64,000 nucleotides of DNA from Anammoximicrobium sp964645045 (GTDB taxonomy: Bacteria > Planctomycetota > Planctomycetia > Pirellulales > Pirellulaceae), in contig CAZXYZ010000032.1 in NCBI GenBank assembly GCA_964645045.1, positions 31,145-95,144 of the forward strand, in the 5' to 3' direction. This document shows, piece after piece, positions 36,444 through 45,869 of this stretch (the first letter of the stretch is position 1; the number at the start of each line of letters is the position of its first letter). The position numbers were made by a program, and so were the translations under genes. The notes under the pieces were generated by a model, which did not search any database, was not told the DNA's origin, and saw only the letters and a list, made by a program, of their open reading frames with translations.

Positions 36444-38222
36444 TTAACCCAGCGCGTCGGCAAACGCCGCCCGCAGACTGTCCAACGCTTTGTCGCCGTC
36501 CCGGCCGTCGACGACGACATTCACGCGCACCTCGCTGGTGCTGACCATGTCCACGTTAACCCCCGCATCTGCCAGGGCCCGGAACATGCGGATCGCGACG
36601 CCCGTGTGGCTGCGGAGCCCCACTCCGCTGACCGAGAGCTTGGCAATATTGGGGCAGCTGTTCACGTCCTTGCAGGACAGTTGCTTGACCAGCCGCTTGG
36701 CGACGTCGGTCGCTTTGTCCACTTGGCCGCGCGGCACGGTGAAGCTGAGGCTGGCCCGATCGGCATGGCTCCCGTGGCTTTGCACGATCATGTCCACAAA
36801 CACCCCGCCCGCGGCGATTTCGCGAAACACGCGCGCCGCGATGCCGGGCACGTCCGGCACGCCATTGATTGTGACGCGGCCTTGGGTCTCGTCCAGCGAG
36901 ATGTCGTCGATGAACAACTCCTCCATATTCGCTCCATGCAGCCGCGAGGCCACATCGGCAGCGTCGGCCTTGGCGTGCTCGGCCGTCAGCGGAGTCACGC
37001 CCGCAGGCGAAGGCTTGTCCAATTCGAAAGCGCGATGGATGCCCCGCAGGGCATTTTGGGCCGCATCGCGATCCACCAACACCGAGATCTTGATCTCGCT
37101 GGTGGTGATCATCTGGATATTCACGTTCTCGGCGGCCAACGCACTGAACATCGTCTCAGCCACCCCGGACTGCTTGGCCATGCCCAGGCCCACGACGGAA
37201 ACCTTGGAAACGTTGTCGTCGTGCGAGACCGTGCCGGAGCCCAGTTGGTTGACGGCCTGCTGGACGGATTCCAGGGTCACGGCCAGTTCGTTCTTCGGGA
37301 CGGTGAAAGAGATATCCGCCAGTCCTTTCTCGCCGACATTCTGCACGATCATGTCGACGTTGACATTCTTGGCCGCGATCGCGGAAAAGATCTGCAAGCT
37401 GACGCCCGGGCGATCCGGGATCCCCAGCACGGAAACGCGTGCTTCGTTCTTGATGACCGCGGCGCCGCACACGGCGCGGTCGGCAAATTCCGGCTCGGCG
37501 ACGATCATCGAGCCGGGCGAATCGCTGAAACTGCTGCGGACGTGAATCGCGGTGCCGAACTTCTTGGCGAACTCGATCGACCGGTTATGCATCACGCCGG
37601 CGCCCAAGCTGGCCAACTCCAGCATCTCGTCATAGGCAATCCGCTCCACGTGCCGCGCTTCGGGTAACAGCCGCGGGTCCGTGGTGTAGACGCCGTCCAC
37701 GTCGGTGTAGATCTCGCAGGCATCGGCATTCAGCACCGCCGCCAGCGCGACCGCCGTAGTGTCGCTGCCGCCCCGCCCCAGCGTAGTGATGTCGAAATCG
37801 TCGTCGATCCCCTGGAATCCGGCGGCGATGACGATATTGCCTTCGTTCAGCAACCGCTGGACGCGGGCGGTGGAAATCGACTTGATCCGCGCCTTGGTGT
37901 GCGTGGCGTCCGTCTTGATGCCGATCTGGGCACCGGTCAAGCTCACGGCCTTGTAGCCGAGCGAGTGGATCGCCATGGCCATGAGCGCGACGCTGATCTG
38001 TTCGCCCGTGGACAACAGCATGTCCATTTCCCGCGCGGGCGGCCGTTCGCAGACCTTGCCGGCCAATGCGAGCAGGTCGTCCGTCGTGTCGCCCATGGCG
38101 CTGACGACCATCACCACTTGATTGCCCTGTTGCTGCGTGCGAATCGCCTTCCGGGCGGCCGCCAAGATCTTTTCCGGGTCCGCCACGCTGCTGCCGCCAA
38201 ATTTCTGTACGATCAGAGGCAT
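36444..38222 (-). CDS. lysC: Aspartate kinase with duplicated ACT regulatory modules
   Basis: A 592-aa enzyme (first step of the lysine/threonine/methionine/diaminopimelate pathway). The kinase domain (1-245) starts IVQKFGGSSVAD and holds GRGGSDTTAVALAA and EIYTDVDGVYTTDPR. Typical aspartate kinases end after one ACT pair at about 410 residues; here the pair VSVLGIPDRPGVSLQIFSAI ... MITTSEIKISVLVD is followed by a second full pair (VTINGVPDVPGIAARVFREI ... MVSTSEVRVNVVVD), so four ACT domains in all. This layout is known from cyanobacterial LysC. The start is the ATG at 38222 in front of a weak GGAA. Confidence 0.93.
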   Translation of the reverse strand: MPLIVQKFGGSSVADPEKILAAARKAIRTQQQGNQVVMVVSAMGDTTDDLLALAGKVCERPPAREMDMLLSTGEQISVALMAMAIHSLGYKAVSLTGAQIGIKTDATHTKARIKSISTARVQRLLNEGNIVIAAGFQGIDDDFDITTLGRGGSDTTAVALAAVLNADACEIYTDVDGVYTTDPRLLPEARHVERIAYDEMLELASLGAGVMHNRSIEFAKKFGTAIHVRSSFSDSPGSMIVAEPEFADRAVCGAAVIKNEARVSVLGIPDRPGVSLQIFSAIAAKNVNVDMIVQNVGEKGLADISFTVPKNELAVTLESVQQAVNQLGSGTVSHDDNVSKVSVVGLGMAKQSGVAETMFSALAAENVNIQMITTSEIKISVLVDRDAAQNALRGIHRAFELDKPSPAGVTPLTAEHAKADAADVASRLHGANMEELFIDDISLDETQGRVTINGVPDVPGIAARVFREIAAGGVFVDMIVQSHGSHADRASLSFTVPRGQVDKATDVAKRLVKQLSCKDVNSCPNIAKLSVSGVGLRSHTGVAIRMFRALADAGVNVDMVSTSEVRVNVVVDGRDGDKALDSLRAAFADALG

Positions 38223-38269
38223 AGTGCTGTCAATTCCGTGCAAAAAAGGGTAGGGAATGGTAATTTTGG

Positions 38270-39475
38270 CTACGAGTTCAGGAAGTAACCCATCAGTTTC
38301 CAGCCTGCCGGAAACTCGAGTTCCGCCGCCGCCGCGGCGGGCTCGTCGTAAGTCGCCGCCCGGTCGGCCGCGAAACCCGTGCCCGCGATGGCGAACGGCA
38401 CGAAGCCGTGACTGTGTGTCTTGGTCCGCACCGGCGTGGGATGGTCCGGCGTGACCAGGATGCGATAATCGCCTTGCGTCTGCAAGGCCTGCCACAACGG
38501 CCCCACGATGTGCCGGTCGATTTCCTCCAGGGCCTGGATCTTGGCCGCCGCGTTGCCTTCGTGCGAAGCCTCGTCCGGCGCTTCGATGTGGACGCAGACC
38601 ACGTCGGTCGTCGGCACGGCGGCGACGGCGCACCGCCCTTTGGAAGCGTAGTCGGTGTCCAGGTAGCCGGTCGCACCGGGCGCCTCGATACGATCCCAGC
38701 CGATCAGGGCGGCCAAGCCGCGCAGCAAGTCGACGGCGGTGATCATCTTGCCCGACTTGCCGTACACGTCGCGGAACTGCTGCAGATTGGGACGTTTGCC
38801 CAAGCCCCACAGCCAGAGGTTGGTGGCCGGCAAATGTCCCGCCTGCCGGCGCGCCACATTGACAGGATGCTCTGCAAACAACGCCGAACTGCGGCTCATC
38901 AATTCGTTCAGCACATCGCTGCCGCCGCCGCGTGGGTAGTCGTCGATCACCGATTTGTCGGTCAGGTCGTGCGGCGGCGTCGCCCGGGTGTCGCTGGTGA
39001 ACGGCGCGGGTTGCCGCTCGCCACGATAGATCATCAGGTTCCGGTAGCTCACGCCGGGCAGGAATTGGACGGGCAGATCGCCCGCCAACCCGGCTTGTGC
39101 GGCCGCCATCAACGCGGCCGCTTCCGGCGTCGAAATATGCCCGGCAGTGAAATCCCGCATGATCTGGTCTTCGATCGTGACCAGATTACAACGGACGGCC
39201 CAATCGTGGGGCCCCAGTTCGATTCCCTGAGCCGCCGCCTCGATCGGCGCCCGCCCGGTAAAGACCACCGTCGGATCGTAACCCAACAGGCTCATATTGG
39301 CCACTTCCGACCCCGGCGGCAGATGCGCGGGCACATGGCTCGCTCGGCCGACGATGCCCGCCGCGGCGATGGCATCCATCGCGGGCGTCCGGGCCGCTTG
39401 CAGCGGCGTCTTTCCACCCAGCGACGCCTGCGGCTCGTCCGCGCAGCCGTCGGGGATAATCATTGCGTATTTCAT
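38270..39475 (-). CDS. apgM: Cofactor-independent phosphoglycerate mutase, archaeal type
   Basis: A 401-aa ApgM. The N terminus MIIPDGCADEP carries the metal-binding aspartate; SEVANMSLLGYDP holds the catalytic serine; CVHIEAPDEASHEGN and VTPDHPTP bind the second metal. It interconverts 3- and 2-phosphoglycerate. The gene is upstream of lysC on the same strand with 47 nt between, which may be one unit. GAGG lies ten bases before the ATG. Confidence 0.93.
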   Translation of the reverse strand: MKYAMIIPDGCADEPQASLGGKTPLQAARTPAMDAIAAAGIVGRASHVPAHLPPGSEVANMSLLGYDPTVVFTGRAPIEAAAQGIELGPHDWAVRCNLVTIEDQIMRDFTAGHISTPEAAALMAAAQAGLAGDLPVQFLPGVSYRNLMIYRGERQPAPFTSDTRATPPHDLTDKSVIDDYPRGGGSDVLNELMSRSSALFAEHPVNVARRQAGHLPATNLWLWGLGKRPNLQQFRDVYGKSGKMITAVDLLRGLAALIGWDRIEAPGATGYLDTDYASKGRCAVAAVPTTDVVCVHIEAPDEASHEGNAAAKIQALEEIDRHIVGPLWQALQTQGDYRILVTPDHPTPVRTKTHSHGFVPFAIAGTGFAADRAATYDEPAAAAAELEFPAGWKLMGYFLNS

Positions 39476-39640
39476 CCGCCAGAACCTCGTCCCGTGGGGT
39501 GGAAGGGCCAATCGTGGCCCAACCACCGTTGAAAGCGGTACAGTTTGATCGAAAAGCCGTGAACCGTCCAGGTATCTCGAGCCCCCGTCCCCCCAGAATT
39601 TTCGGGAACCATGACAAGCCATGTCGTGCGGCAGTTTCCG

Positions 39641-41284
39641 TCACGCCACCCTGGCCACGCAGACCAAACAAATATCATCCGTCTGCGGGTGGCTGCCGAT
39701 GAACTGCTGCAAGTCGCTGACGATCGCTTGCCCCAGGTTCTGGGCGCTGCCGCCGGCTTTCTTGACGTGGTCCCGGATGCGCTGGGTTTGAAAGTCCTGG
39801 CCGCTGGCGTCCGTGGCATCCGTGACGCCGTCGGTGTACAGCGTGAGCGATTCGCCGGGCCCGAGCGAAATGACGGCTTCCTGGTACTCAATACCCGGGA
39901 CGATCCCCAAGGCCATGCTGGAGGTATTCCGGCTGGGTTCCTCCACGGTCCCGTCGGCGCGCCACCAAATCGGCGGCATGTGCCCGGCGTTGACGATCGT
40001 CACATCGTGCGTGCGGGGATCGAGGACGAGGATCACCATGGTGACGAAGCGGTCGATCTCCAGCAGGCACAAGCGATCGTTCAGCCGGTTCATGGCCTCG
40101 CTGGGCCGAGGTTCCGTGGCCAGGCAGAACTTGGCCTCCGCCGAAACCCGGGCCATCACCAGGGCCGCCGCGACGCCTTTGCCGGCAACATCGGCGACGA
40201 TAATCGCGGTGCGGCCGTCGGGCAGTTGGACGTAATCGTAATAGTCGCCGCCCACCGATCGGGCGGCGTTGTAGTAATCAAAAAAAGCATAGCCCGCACA
40301 GGCGGGAGGGCGTTTGGGCAGGAAGGCCCGCTGCACTTCGTTGGCCAGTTGCACGTCCAATTCGATCTTTTGCAACTGGACCACCGTCTCGTGAACCTGC
40401 GCATTCTCGATGGTCATGCCGGCCTGGATCGCCACGCTGGCCAACAATTCCATATCTTGGCGCTTGAAGGGCTTTCGCCGATGGAGCGTGTCCAGGTGAA
40501 TCACTCCGATCGCCCTTTCGGTCGAATCCAGCAAGGGGGCGCAGACAAAAAAGCCGATCCCGACGAGGCTGTCGGCGGCCTGCAGATCTTCGGGTAGGAC
40601 TTCCCGCAGCTGCGCTTGCTTGGTTTCGAGCACTTGGCGGACGACCGTCTGGCTGATTCGGATGCTGTCGTCGCCGGGCTTGCGGGTTTTCGTCCAGCGC
40701 GGAATCAGGCGTCCCTGGTCATCCGTCAAAACGATGAAGCCGCGGTCGGCTTGAGGGAAGACCCGAAACAGGCTGTCGAGGACTTTGGGCAGGACGGCGT
40801 CCAAGGTCAGTTTCCGCCCGAGTTCGCGCGTGATGTCGAACAGGACGCCCAGTTTGACCTCGGCGCTCACCGTCGCGGAGGTCGCGGCCGAGCTAGAATC
40901 CACATTCAGCCTGGAATGCACCGTGGAATCGGAGTCTTCGTCGTCGTCCGACCATTCCACGGTAGGCCCGGAAGCACCGCTGTCCCGGCAATGAAAGACG
41001 AAATCCCGGACCCGGGCGACGTTGATCCGGTCGCCATCCTTCAGCCGCTGCGGCTGGTGAGGGATCAGTTCGCGGTCATTGACCACGGTCTTGTTTCTGC
41101 TGCCCAAATCGGTGATGTAGTAGGCGTCTCCTTCACAGGTGACTTGGGCATGCAGGCGGGTAACGTACTCGTTTTCGATCCGGATGTCGGCGTCCCGGCG
41201 GCCGAGCGTCAATGCGCCGTTGGTTAGGTAGACCCGCTTTCCGGCCTGCGGACCGTTTTCTTCGGATAAGTATGCTGCTGTCAT
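39641..41284 (-). CDS. FHA-GAF-SpoIIE/PP2C phosphatase regulator
   Basis: A 547-aa signalling protein with three domains in order: FHA (1-95; LTLGRRDADIRI and SRNKTVVND bind phosphothreonine), GAF (about 140-300; LVGIGFFVCAPLLDSTERAIG) and SpoIIE-type PP2C (about 320-547; SVGGDYYDYVQL, VADVAGKGVAAALVMA, SLTLYTDGVTDATD, with the metal-binding aspartates in GGDYYD, DVAGKG and the TDD near the C terminus). It probably dephosphorylates a STAS-domain anti-anti-sigma factor in response to a GAF ligand; the STAS gene at 4282 is one candidate substrate (inference). Confidence 0.9.
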   Translation of the reverse strand: MTAAYLSEENGPQAGKRVYLTNGALTLGRRDADIRIENEYVTRLHAQVTCEGDAYYITDLGSRNKTVVNDRELIPHQPQRLKDGDRINVARVRDFVFHCRDSGASGPTVEWSDDDEDSDSTVHSRLNVDSSSAATSATVSAEVKLGVLFDITRELGRKLTLDAVLPKVLDSLFRVFPQADRGFIVLTDDQGRLIPRWTKTRKPGDDSIRISQTVVRQVLETKQAQLREVLPEDLQAADSLVGIGFFVCAPLLDSTERAIGVIHLDTLHRRKPFKRQDMELLASVAIQAGMTIENAQVHETVVQLQKIELDVQLANEVQRAFLPKRPPACAGYAFFDYYNAARSVGGDYYDYVQLPDGRTAIIVADVAGKGVAAALVMARVSAEAKFCLATEPRPSEAMNRLNDRLCLLEIDRFVTMVILVLDPRTHDVTIVNAGHMPPIWWRADGTVEEPSRNTSSMALGIVPGIEYQEAVISLGPGESLTLYTDGVTDATDASGQDFQTQRIRDHVKKAGGSAQNLGQAIVSDLQQFIGSHPQTDDICLVCVARVA

Positions 41285-41457
41285 ATTTGCGCTCGCCCCA
41301 CACCCGTGTTTCCGAATTATACACGATCCGACGTTACACGGCGAGCCACGGCAGGCATCGGTTGGCCAATCCCTGCGGCGCGAAAGCTGGGGAGGCTGCG
41401 GAACCTGGGCGTCGAGCCGGGGCGGGCCTCGGTGGCCACGATCGGAACGTTGCGAGT

Positions 41458-41731
41458 TCATGTCACGTCGATGACAGTCGTGCCGGCAATCAGGTAGTGA
41501 AGACACCGCCGCTCGTCACCAAAGATCCAGAGGGCGTCCACCAAGGAAAACAGATTGCAGGCTTGGTTGATGGCGGCGGGACCATGACCCGCAGCAGCAC
41601 GCCGCGCAGAAAACCAGGCAGTTCGCCTGTGTCTCGAACGATGATCCGCATTTTCAGAATCCGTTTGGCGATGGATTGGCCAGTTCAGATCCATTGGCAT
41701 ACGAAATCTCGCAGACGGAAAAGCGGGAAAA
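41458..41731 (-). pseudogene. RDD-family membrane protein, frameshifted remnant
   Basis: One minus-strand frame encodes TGQSIAKRILKMRIIVRDTG and GFLRGVLLRVMVP, and after a frame change the next encodes AINQACNLFSLVDALWIFGD and RRCLHYLIAGTTVID. Joined, these give the second half of an RDD domain (R-W-R at GxSIGKRxLxIRIV, the LIDxLxIFGxERRxLHDLIAGTxVV ending). An in-frame stop (TGA) lies just before TGQS and no start is found. The domain end is almost intact, so the decay looks recent. Confidence 0.7.
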
Positions 41732-42015
41732 CGACGACCTTGGGTCTAACAGAAATGCTGCCCACTGTCTGGCTCCGTCGGAAGTTGGTCCGCCCGAAAA
41801 ATCTCGCTGTCCGGGGTGGCATGACGGGCCGTGGTTGTTAGAATCTGGCAGGAAATCCATGCCGCAGGTGCCTGATGGCGATACGGCTTAGCAACGTTCG
41901 AGAAGTAACCGTCCCAAAGTCGCCTTTCGCACCGCGAAAGGACGTTCTTTCGCGGAGCGAAAGACGACGTTTTTTCTCGAACGGTGTTCACCGCGCGGCG
42001 AGGGAGGCTTGCGCG
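41732..42015. repeat. Intergenic spacer with tandem small palindromes
   Basis: No gene is supported. At 41923-41941 cctttcgcaccgcgaaagg and at 41947-41963 ctttcgcggagcgaaag form two adjacent hairpins, the second followed by a T tract (about 41970). They precede the V-ATPase operon start by about 50 nt and may be part of its leader. Confidence 0.6.
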
Positions 42016-42696
42016 ATGCTCGACCGCTACTACTATCTGGCTTCGCTGCCCGCCCTGGGCGCGTTGGGGACCGAACCCGCCATGGGGTTTGCCGAGTTGA
42101 TGGAGCATTTGGCCGACAGTCGCGGGCGGCACGAGTTGGTTGGCAGTCTGTTTTTGTTGGACGACTTGCTGCAGCGCGAAGCGTTTTTGGCCGGCGAATT
42201 GCCGGAAGTGGATCCCGCCGTGCTCACCGTCCAGCAAGCCCGCAACGAAAGCCCGCTGCCGGAGTACCTGGCCGGGGACACGGAGGCGGAGCAGAAAGGC
42301 CGGATGGGACCTGCGGCCGACCGGTTATGGGACGCCTATTTCCATTACGCGGCCGGACTGGCCCGGCGGCTCCCCAACCGCTTCCTGGCCGCCTGGGTCG
42401 GCTACGAAGTGACGCTCCGCAACGCGTTGGCTGCGGCCCGGGCCAAGCGGCTGGGACTGGAAGAGGCAGACTATCTGGTGGCCAGGGATTTGGCGTCGGC
42501 AGACGTGGATCTGGCGGGAGTGGTGACCGAGTGGGCCTCGTCGGCCACACCGCTGGCCGGGCAGCAAGTTCTGCTGCGGGCACGCTGGGCCTGGCTGGCG
42601 GAGAACGATGCCTGGTTCAGTTTTCGGGACGACGAGTTGGCTGTGTACGCCGCGCGGTTGATGTTGCTGGGCCAGTGGGAGCGTCTCACGTCGTAG
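42016..42696 (+). CDS. DUF2764 protein, first gene of V-type ATPase operon
   Basis: A 226-aa protein starting after AGGGAGG. MLDRYYYLASLPALGAL and FLAAWVGYEVTLRNALAAARAKRLGLE match the DUF2764 family found only inside bacterial V-type ATPase operons of chlamydiae, spirochaetes, Bacteroidetes and planctomycetes. The protein is likely an assembly or stator-related factor, perhaps replacing subunit C (sequence-based speculation). The gene for subunit E, usually just before it, is not found upstream. Confidence 0.8.
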   Translation: MLDRYYYLASLPALGALGTEPAMGFAELMEHLADSRGRHELVGSLFLLDDLLQREAFLAGELPEVDPAVLTVQQARNESPLPEYLAGDTEAEQKGRMGPAADRLWDAYFHYAAGLARRLPNRFLAAWVGYEVTLRNALAAARAKRLGLEEADYLVARDLASADVDLAGVVTEWASSATPLAGQQVLLRARWAWLAENDAWFSFRDDELAVYAARLMLLGQWERLTS

Positions 42697-42737
42697 GAAC
42701 TGCGCTCGAAGCGCGCATCTTGGGAAGGGTGGTTGCC

Positions 42738-44465
42738 GTGAAAGGCCGAATTGTCGCGGTGGACGGAAGTCTGGTGGTCGCCGAGATGCAGGACCGCGTG
42801 GTGCAAAACTCCGTGGGCCACTGCGTGCGGGGCGATGGCACGCGGTTGTTGAGCGAGGTGATCCGGGTCCGCGGGCAACGGGCGGACTTGCAGGTCTTCG
42901 AGGAAACCCGCGGCTTGAAAATCGGCGACGACGTCGAGTTCCAGGAGGACATGCTGTCTGTGGTCCTGGGCCCGGGTCTGCTGGGACAGATCTACGACGG
43001 TCTGCAGAATCCGCTGCCCGAATTGGCTCAGCAAGTCGGCTACTTCCTTAACCCAGGCGTGTACATCCACGGGCTGTCGGCCAAGGCCCAATGGGCGTTC
43101 ACGCCTACGGTCAAGGCCGGCGACACCGTGGCGGCCGGCGACAAGCTGGGCACGGTTCCCGAGGGCATCTTCGAGCATCACATCATGGTGCCTTTTGGCT
43201 GGCGCGGCAGTTGGACGGTCCAGCGGATCGCCGCCGCAGGGTCCTATACGATCGAGGACGAGATCGCCGTGCTGGCAGGGGATTCCGGAACGCCGCAGGG
43301 CGTGACGATGCAGCAGACGTGGCCGGTCAAGGTGCCGTTGAGCGTGGCCCGCCGCCGCTTGATGCCCACCGAACCGCTGGTCACGCGCGTGCGGATTATC
43401 GATTCGATGTTCCCCATCGTCCGCGGCGGGACGTACTGCATCCCGGGTCCATTTGGAGCCGGCAAGACGGTCCTGCAGCAGATCACCTCGCGGTACGCCG
43501 AAATCGACATCGTGGTGATTGCGGCCTGCGGCGAACGGGCGGGCGAGGTCGTGGAGACCCTCCGCGATTTTCCCGAGTTGAACGACCCGCGCACCGGCCG
43601 CAGCCTGATGGAGCGGACGATCATCATCTGCAATACCTCGGCCATGCCGGTGGCCGCCCGCGAGGCGTCGGTGTACACGGGCGCCACGCTGGCCGAGTAC
43701 TATCGGCAGATGGGGCTGAACGTCCTGCTGCTGGCCGACTCGACCTCGCGCTGGGCGCAAGCGATGCGGGAGATTTCCGGCCGCTTGGAGGAGATCCCCG
43801 GCGAAGAGGCTTTTCCCGCCTATTTGGAAAGCCGGATTGCGGCGTTTTACGAGCGGGCCGGGGCCATCGAGTTGGCGGACGGGCGCGTCGGCACGCTGAC
43901 GATCGGCGGCACCGTGAGTCCGGCGGGCGGTAATTTCGAGGAGCCGGTGACGCAGGGAACACTGAAGGTCGTGGGCGCGTTCCTCGGCCTGTCGCGGGCG
44001 CGCAGCGACGCCCGCCGCTACCCGTCGATCGACCCGCTGGATTCCTGGAGCAAGTACACCGGCATCATCGCGCCGGCCAAGGTCGCCCGGATCCGGCGGT
44101 TGTTGACTCACGGCAACGAGGTCCGCCAGATGATGACGGTGGTCGGCGAAGAAGGGACGTCGGCGGAGGATTTCACCGTCGCGCTGAAGGCCGATTTCTT
44201 CGACAATTGCTACTTGCAGCAAAACGCCTACGACGACGTCGACGGGGCGACGACCGCCGAGCGCCAGCAGTTCGTGTTTGACAAGATCCTGGAAGTTGTG
44301 AATTTGGAGTTGGAGTTGACGGACAAGGGCCAGGTGCGGCAGGCGATGGTCCGCGCCACGGACTTGTTCCGCAACTGGAATTACGCGGCCGGCGGCAGCG
44401 AGGAATACGCCCGCTGGCTCGGTGAAATCGACCGGTTCATCGCTAACCGAGGACGAGCCGAGTAG
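42738..44465 (+). CDS. atpA: V-type ATPase catalytic subunit A
   Basis: A 575-aa A subunit starting at GTG (MKGRIVAVDG after GGAAGG). The Walker A motif is GPFGAGKT at 237-244; the non-homologous A-type insertion (about 105-200, VYIHGLSAKAQWAFTP) and Walker B LLLADSTSRWAQAMRE are present, as is the arginine/SPAGGNFEEPVT catalytic region. It couples ATP hydrolysis to ion pumping, or the reverse, on the cytoplasmic face. A 25-bp inverted repeat begins at its stop codon. Confidence 0.95.
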   Translation: MKGRIVAVDGSLVVAEMQDRVVQNSVGHCVRGDGTRLLSEVIRVRGQRADLQVFEETRGLKIGDDVEFQEDMLSVVLGPGLLGQIYDGLQNPLPELAQQVGYFLNPGVYIHGLSAKAQWAFTPTVKAGDTVAAGDKLGTVPEGIFEHHIMVPFGWRGSWTVQRIAAAGSYTIEDEIAVLAGDSGTPQGVTMQQTWPVKVPLSVARRRLMPTEPLVTRVRIIDSMFPIVRGGTYCIPGPFGAGKTVLQQITSRYAEIDIVVIAACGERAGEVVETLRDFPELNDPRTGRSLMERTIIICNTSAMPVAAREASVYTGATLAEYYRQMGLNVLLLADSTSRWAQAMREISGRLEEIPGEEAFPAYLESRIAAFYERAGAIELADGRVGTLTIGGTVSPAGGNFEEPVTQGTLKVVGAFLGLSRARSDARRYPSIDPLDSWSKYTGIIAPAKVARIRRLLTHGNEVRQMMTVVGEEGTSAEDFTVALKADFFDNCYLQQNAYDDVDGATTAERQQFVFDKILEVVNLELELTDKGQVRQAMVRATDLFRNWNYAAGGSEEYARWLGEIDRFIANRGRAE

Positions 44466-44541
44466 CATGGCTCTCCAGAGCCGTGCAGTGATGCCTCCGG
44501 ACTTCAGGTAGATTCGGCACGGCTCTGGAGAGCCATGCTAC
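44462..44541. repeat. 25-bp perfect inverted repeat inside the V-ATPase operon
   Basis: Arms 44462-44486 and 44517-44541 (gtagcatggctctccagagc and on) are exact complements with a 30-nt loop. The first arm includes the atpA stop codon, the second ends 23 nt before atpB. A half-copy of the arm (ctctggagagcca) is near 9765. Confidence 0.9.
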
Positions 44542-44564
44542 GGCGTGAGTGACGGACGACAAAC

Positions 44565-45863
44565 ATGAGAAAGTACTTTGACGCGATCCAGCGGATTGCC
44601 GGCAACGTGGTGACGGTCAACGCCGCAGGCGTGGGCTACGACGAATTGGCCGTCATCAGTTCGGCCCGCGGCGAGTCCCTGGCGCAAGTCATCCGCTTGG
44701 ACGGGCAGGCCGTCAGCCTCCAGGTGTTCGCCGGGGCGCAAGGCGTCTCGAACAACGACCGCGTGCGGTTCCTGCACCGGCCGATGCAGGTGCCGTTCTC
44801 GGAAGGGCTGTTGGGCCGCGTGTTCGACGGCTCGGCGCGGCCCCGCGACGGCCGCGGTCCGGTCACCGGCGAGATGATCCCCATCGGTTCGCCGGTGGTC
44901 AATCCGGTCCGGCGGCGGATGCCGGACCAGATGGTCGAGACGGGCATTCCGATGATCGACGTGTTCAACTCGCTGGTCGAGTCCCAAAAGCTGCCGATTT
45001 TTTCCGTGGCGGGCGAGCCATACAACGAGTTGCTGGCGCGGATTGGATTGCAGGCCAACGCCGACATCATCATCCTGGGCGGAATGGGATTGCGGCACGA
45101 CGATTACTTGAAGTTCCGCCAGACCTTCGAGGAAGGCGGCGTGCTGGGCCGGGCGATCATGTTCATTCACACTGCCGCGGATCCGGTCGTGGAATGCCTG
45201 CTGGTCCCCGACCTGTGCCTGGCTGTCGGCGAACAGTTCGCCCTGCAGGGCAAACGCGTGCTGGTCCTGCTGACCGACATGACGGCCTTTTCCGACTCGC
45301 TGAAGGAAATCGCGATCGTCATGGAACAGATCCCGTCCAACCGCGGCTATCCGGGCGATCTGTACACGCAGTTGGCCAAGCGGTACGAAAAGGCGGTCGA
45401 CTTTGATGAAGCCGGTTCGATGACCGTGCTGGCCTGCGTCACCATGCCGGGCGACGACGTCACGCACCCCGTGCCCGACAACACCGGTTACATCACCGAG
45501 GGACAATTCTACCTGCGCAACGGCCGCATCGAGCCTTTCGGGTCGCTGTCGCGGCTCAAGCAGCAGGTCAACGGCAAGACGCGGGACGATCACCGCTCGA
45601 TCATGGACTCATGCATTCAGCTGTACGCGTTATGCCGCGAGAGCCGCGAGAAGCGGGACATGGGATTCGAGATGTCGGACTGGGACCGGAAATTGTTGCG
45701 GTACGGCGTAATGTTTGAAGAACGGATCATGGATCTGTCGCTGAACGTCCCGCTGTTCGAGGCCCTGGATCGGTGTTGGAAGATCCTGGCCGAGTGCTTC
45801 GAGCCGGCGGAAACGGGCATTCGGCGGGCGATTGTGGAGAAACATTGGCCGGCGGGGGTCTGA
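44565..45863 (+). CDS. atpB: V-type ATPase regulatory subunit B
   Basis: A 432-aa B subunit. GSPVVNPVRRRMPDQMVETG and IPMIDVFNSLVESQKLPIFS replace the canonical Walker A, as expected for the non-catalytic subunit; the SEGLLGRVFDG and TDMTAFSDSLKEIA (Walker B-like) motifs are intact, and PGYPGDLYTQLAKRYEKA ends the nucleotide-binding domain (YPGDLYTQLAKRYEKAV). It lacks a good ribosome site and is separated from atpA by the inverted repeat. Confidence 0.95.
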   Translation: MRKYFDAIQRIAGNVVTVNAAGVGYDELAVISSARGESLAQVIRLDGQAVSLQVFAGAQGVSNNDRVRFLHRPMQVPFSEGLLGRVFDGSARPRDGRGPVTGEMIPIGSPVVNPVRRRMPDQMVETGIPMIDVFNSLVESQKLPIFSVAGEPYNELLARIGLQANADIIILGGMGLRHDDYLKFRQTFEEGGVLGRAIMFIHTAADPVVECLLVPDLCLAVGEQFALQGKRVLVLLTDMTAFSDSLKEIAIVMEQIPSNRGYPGDLYTQLAKRYEKAVDFDEAGSMTVLACVTMPGDDVTHPVPDNTGYITEGQFYLRNGRIEPFGSLSRLKQQVNGKTRDDHRSIMDSCIQLYALCRESREKRDMGFEMSDWDRKLLRYGVMFEERIMDLSLNVPLFEALDRCWKILAECFEPAETGIRRAIVEKHWPAGV

Positions 45864-45869
45864 TACGAG

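Noticed and set aside
42471..44468. Long open frame antisense to atpA
   Set aside because: Overlaps the intact A subunit gene and shows no domain.
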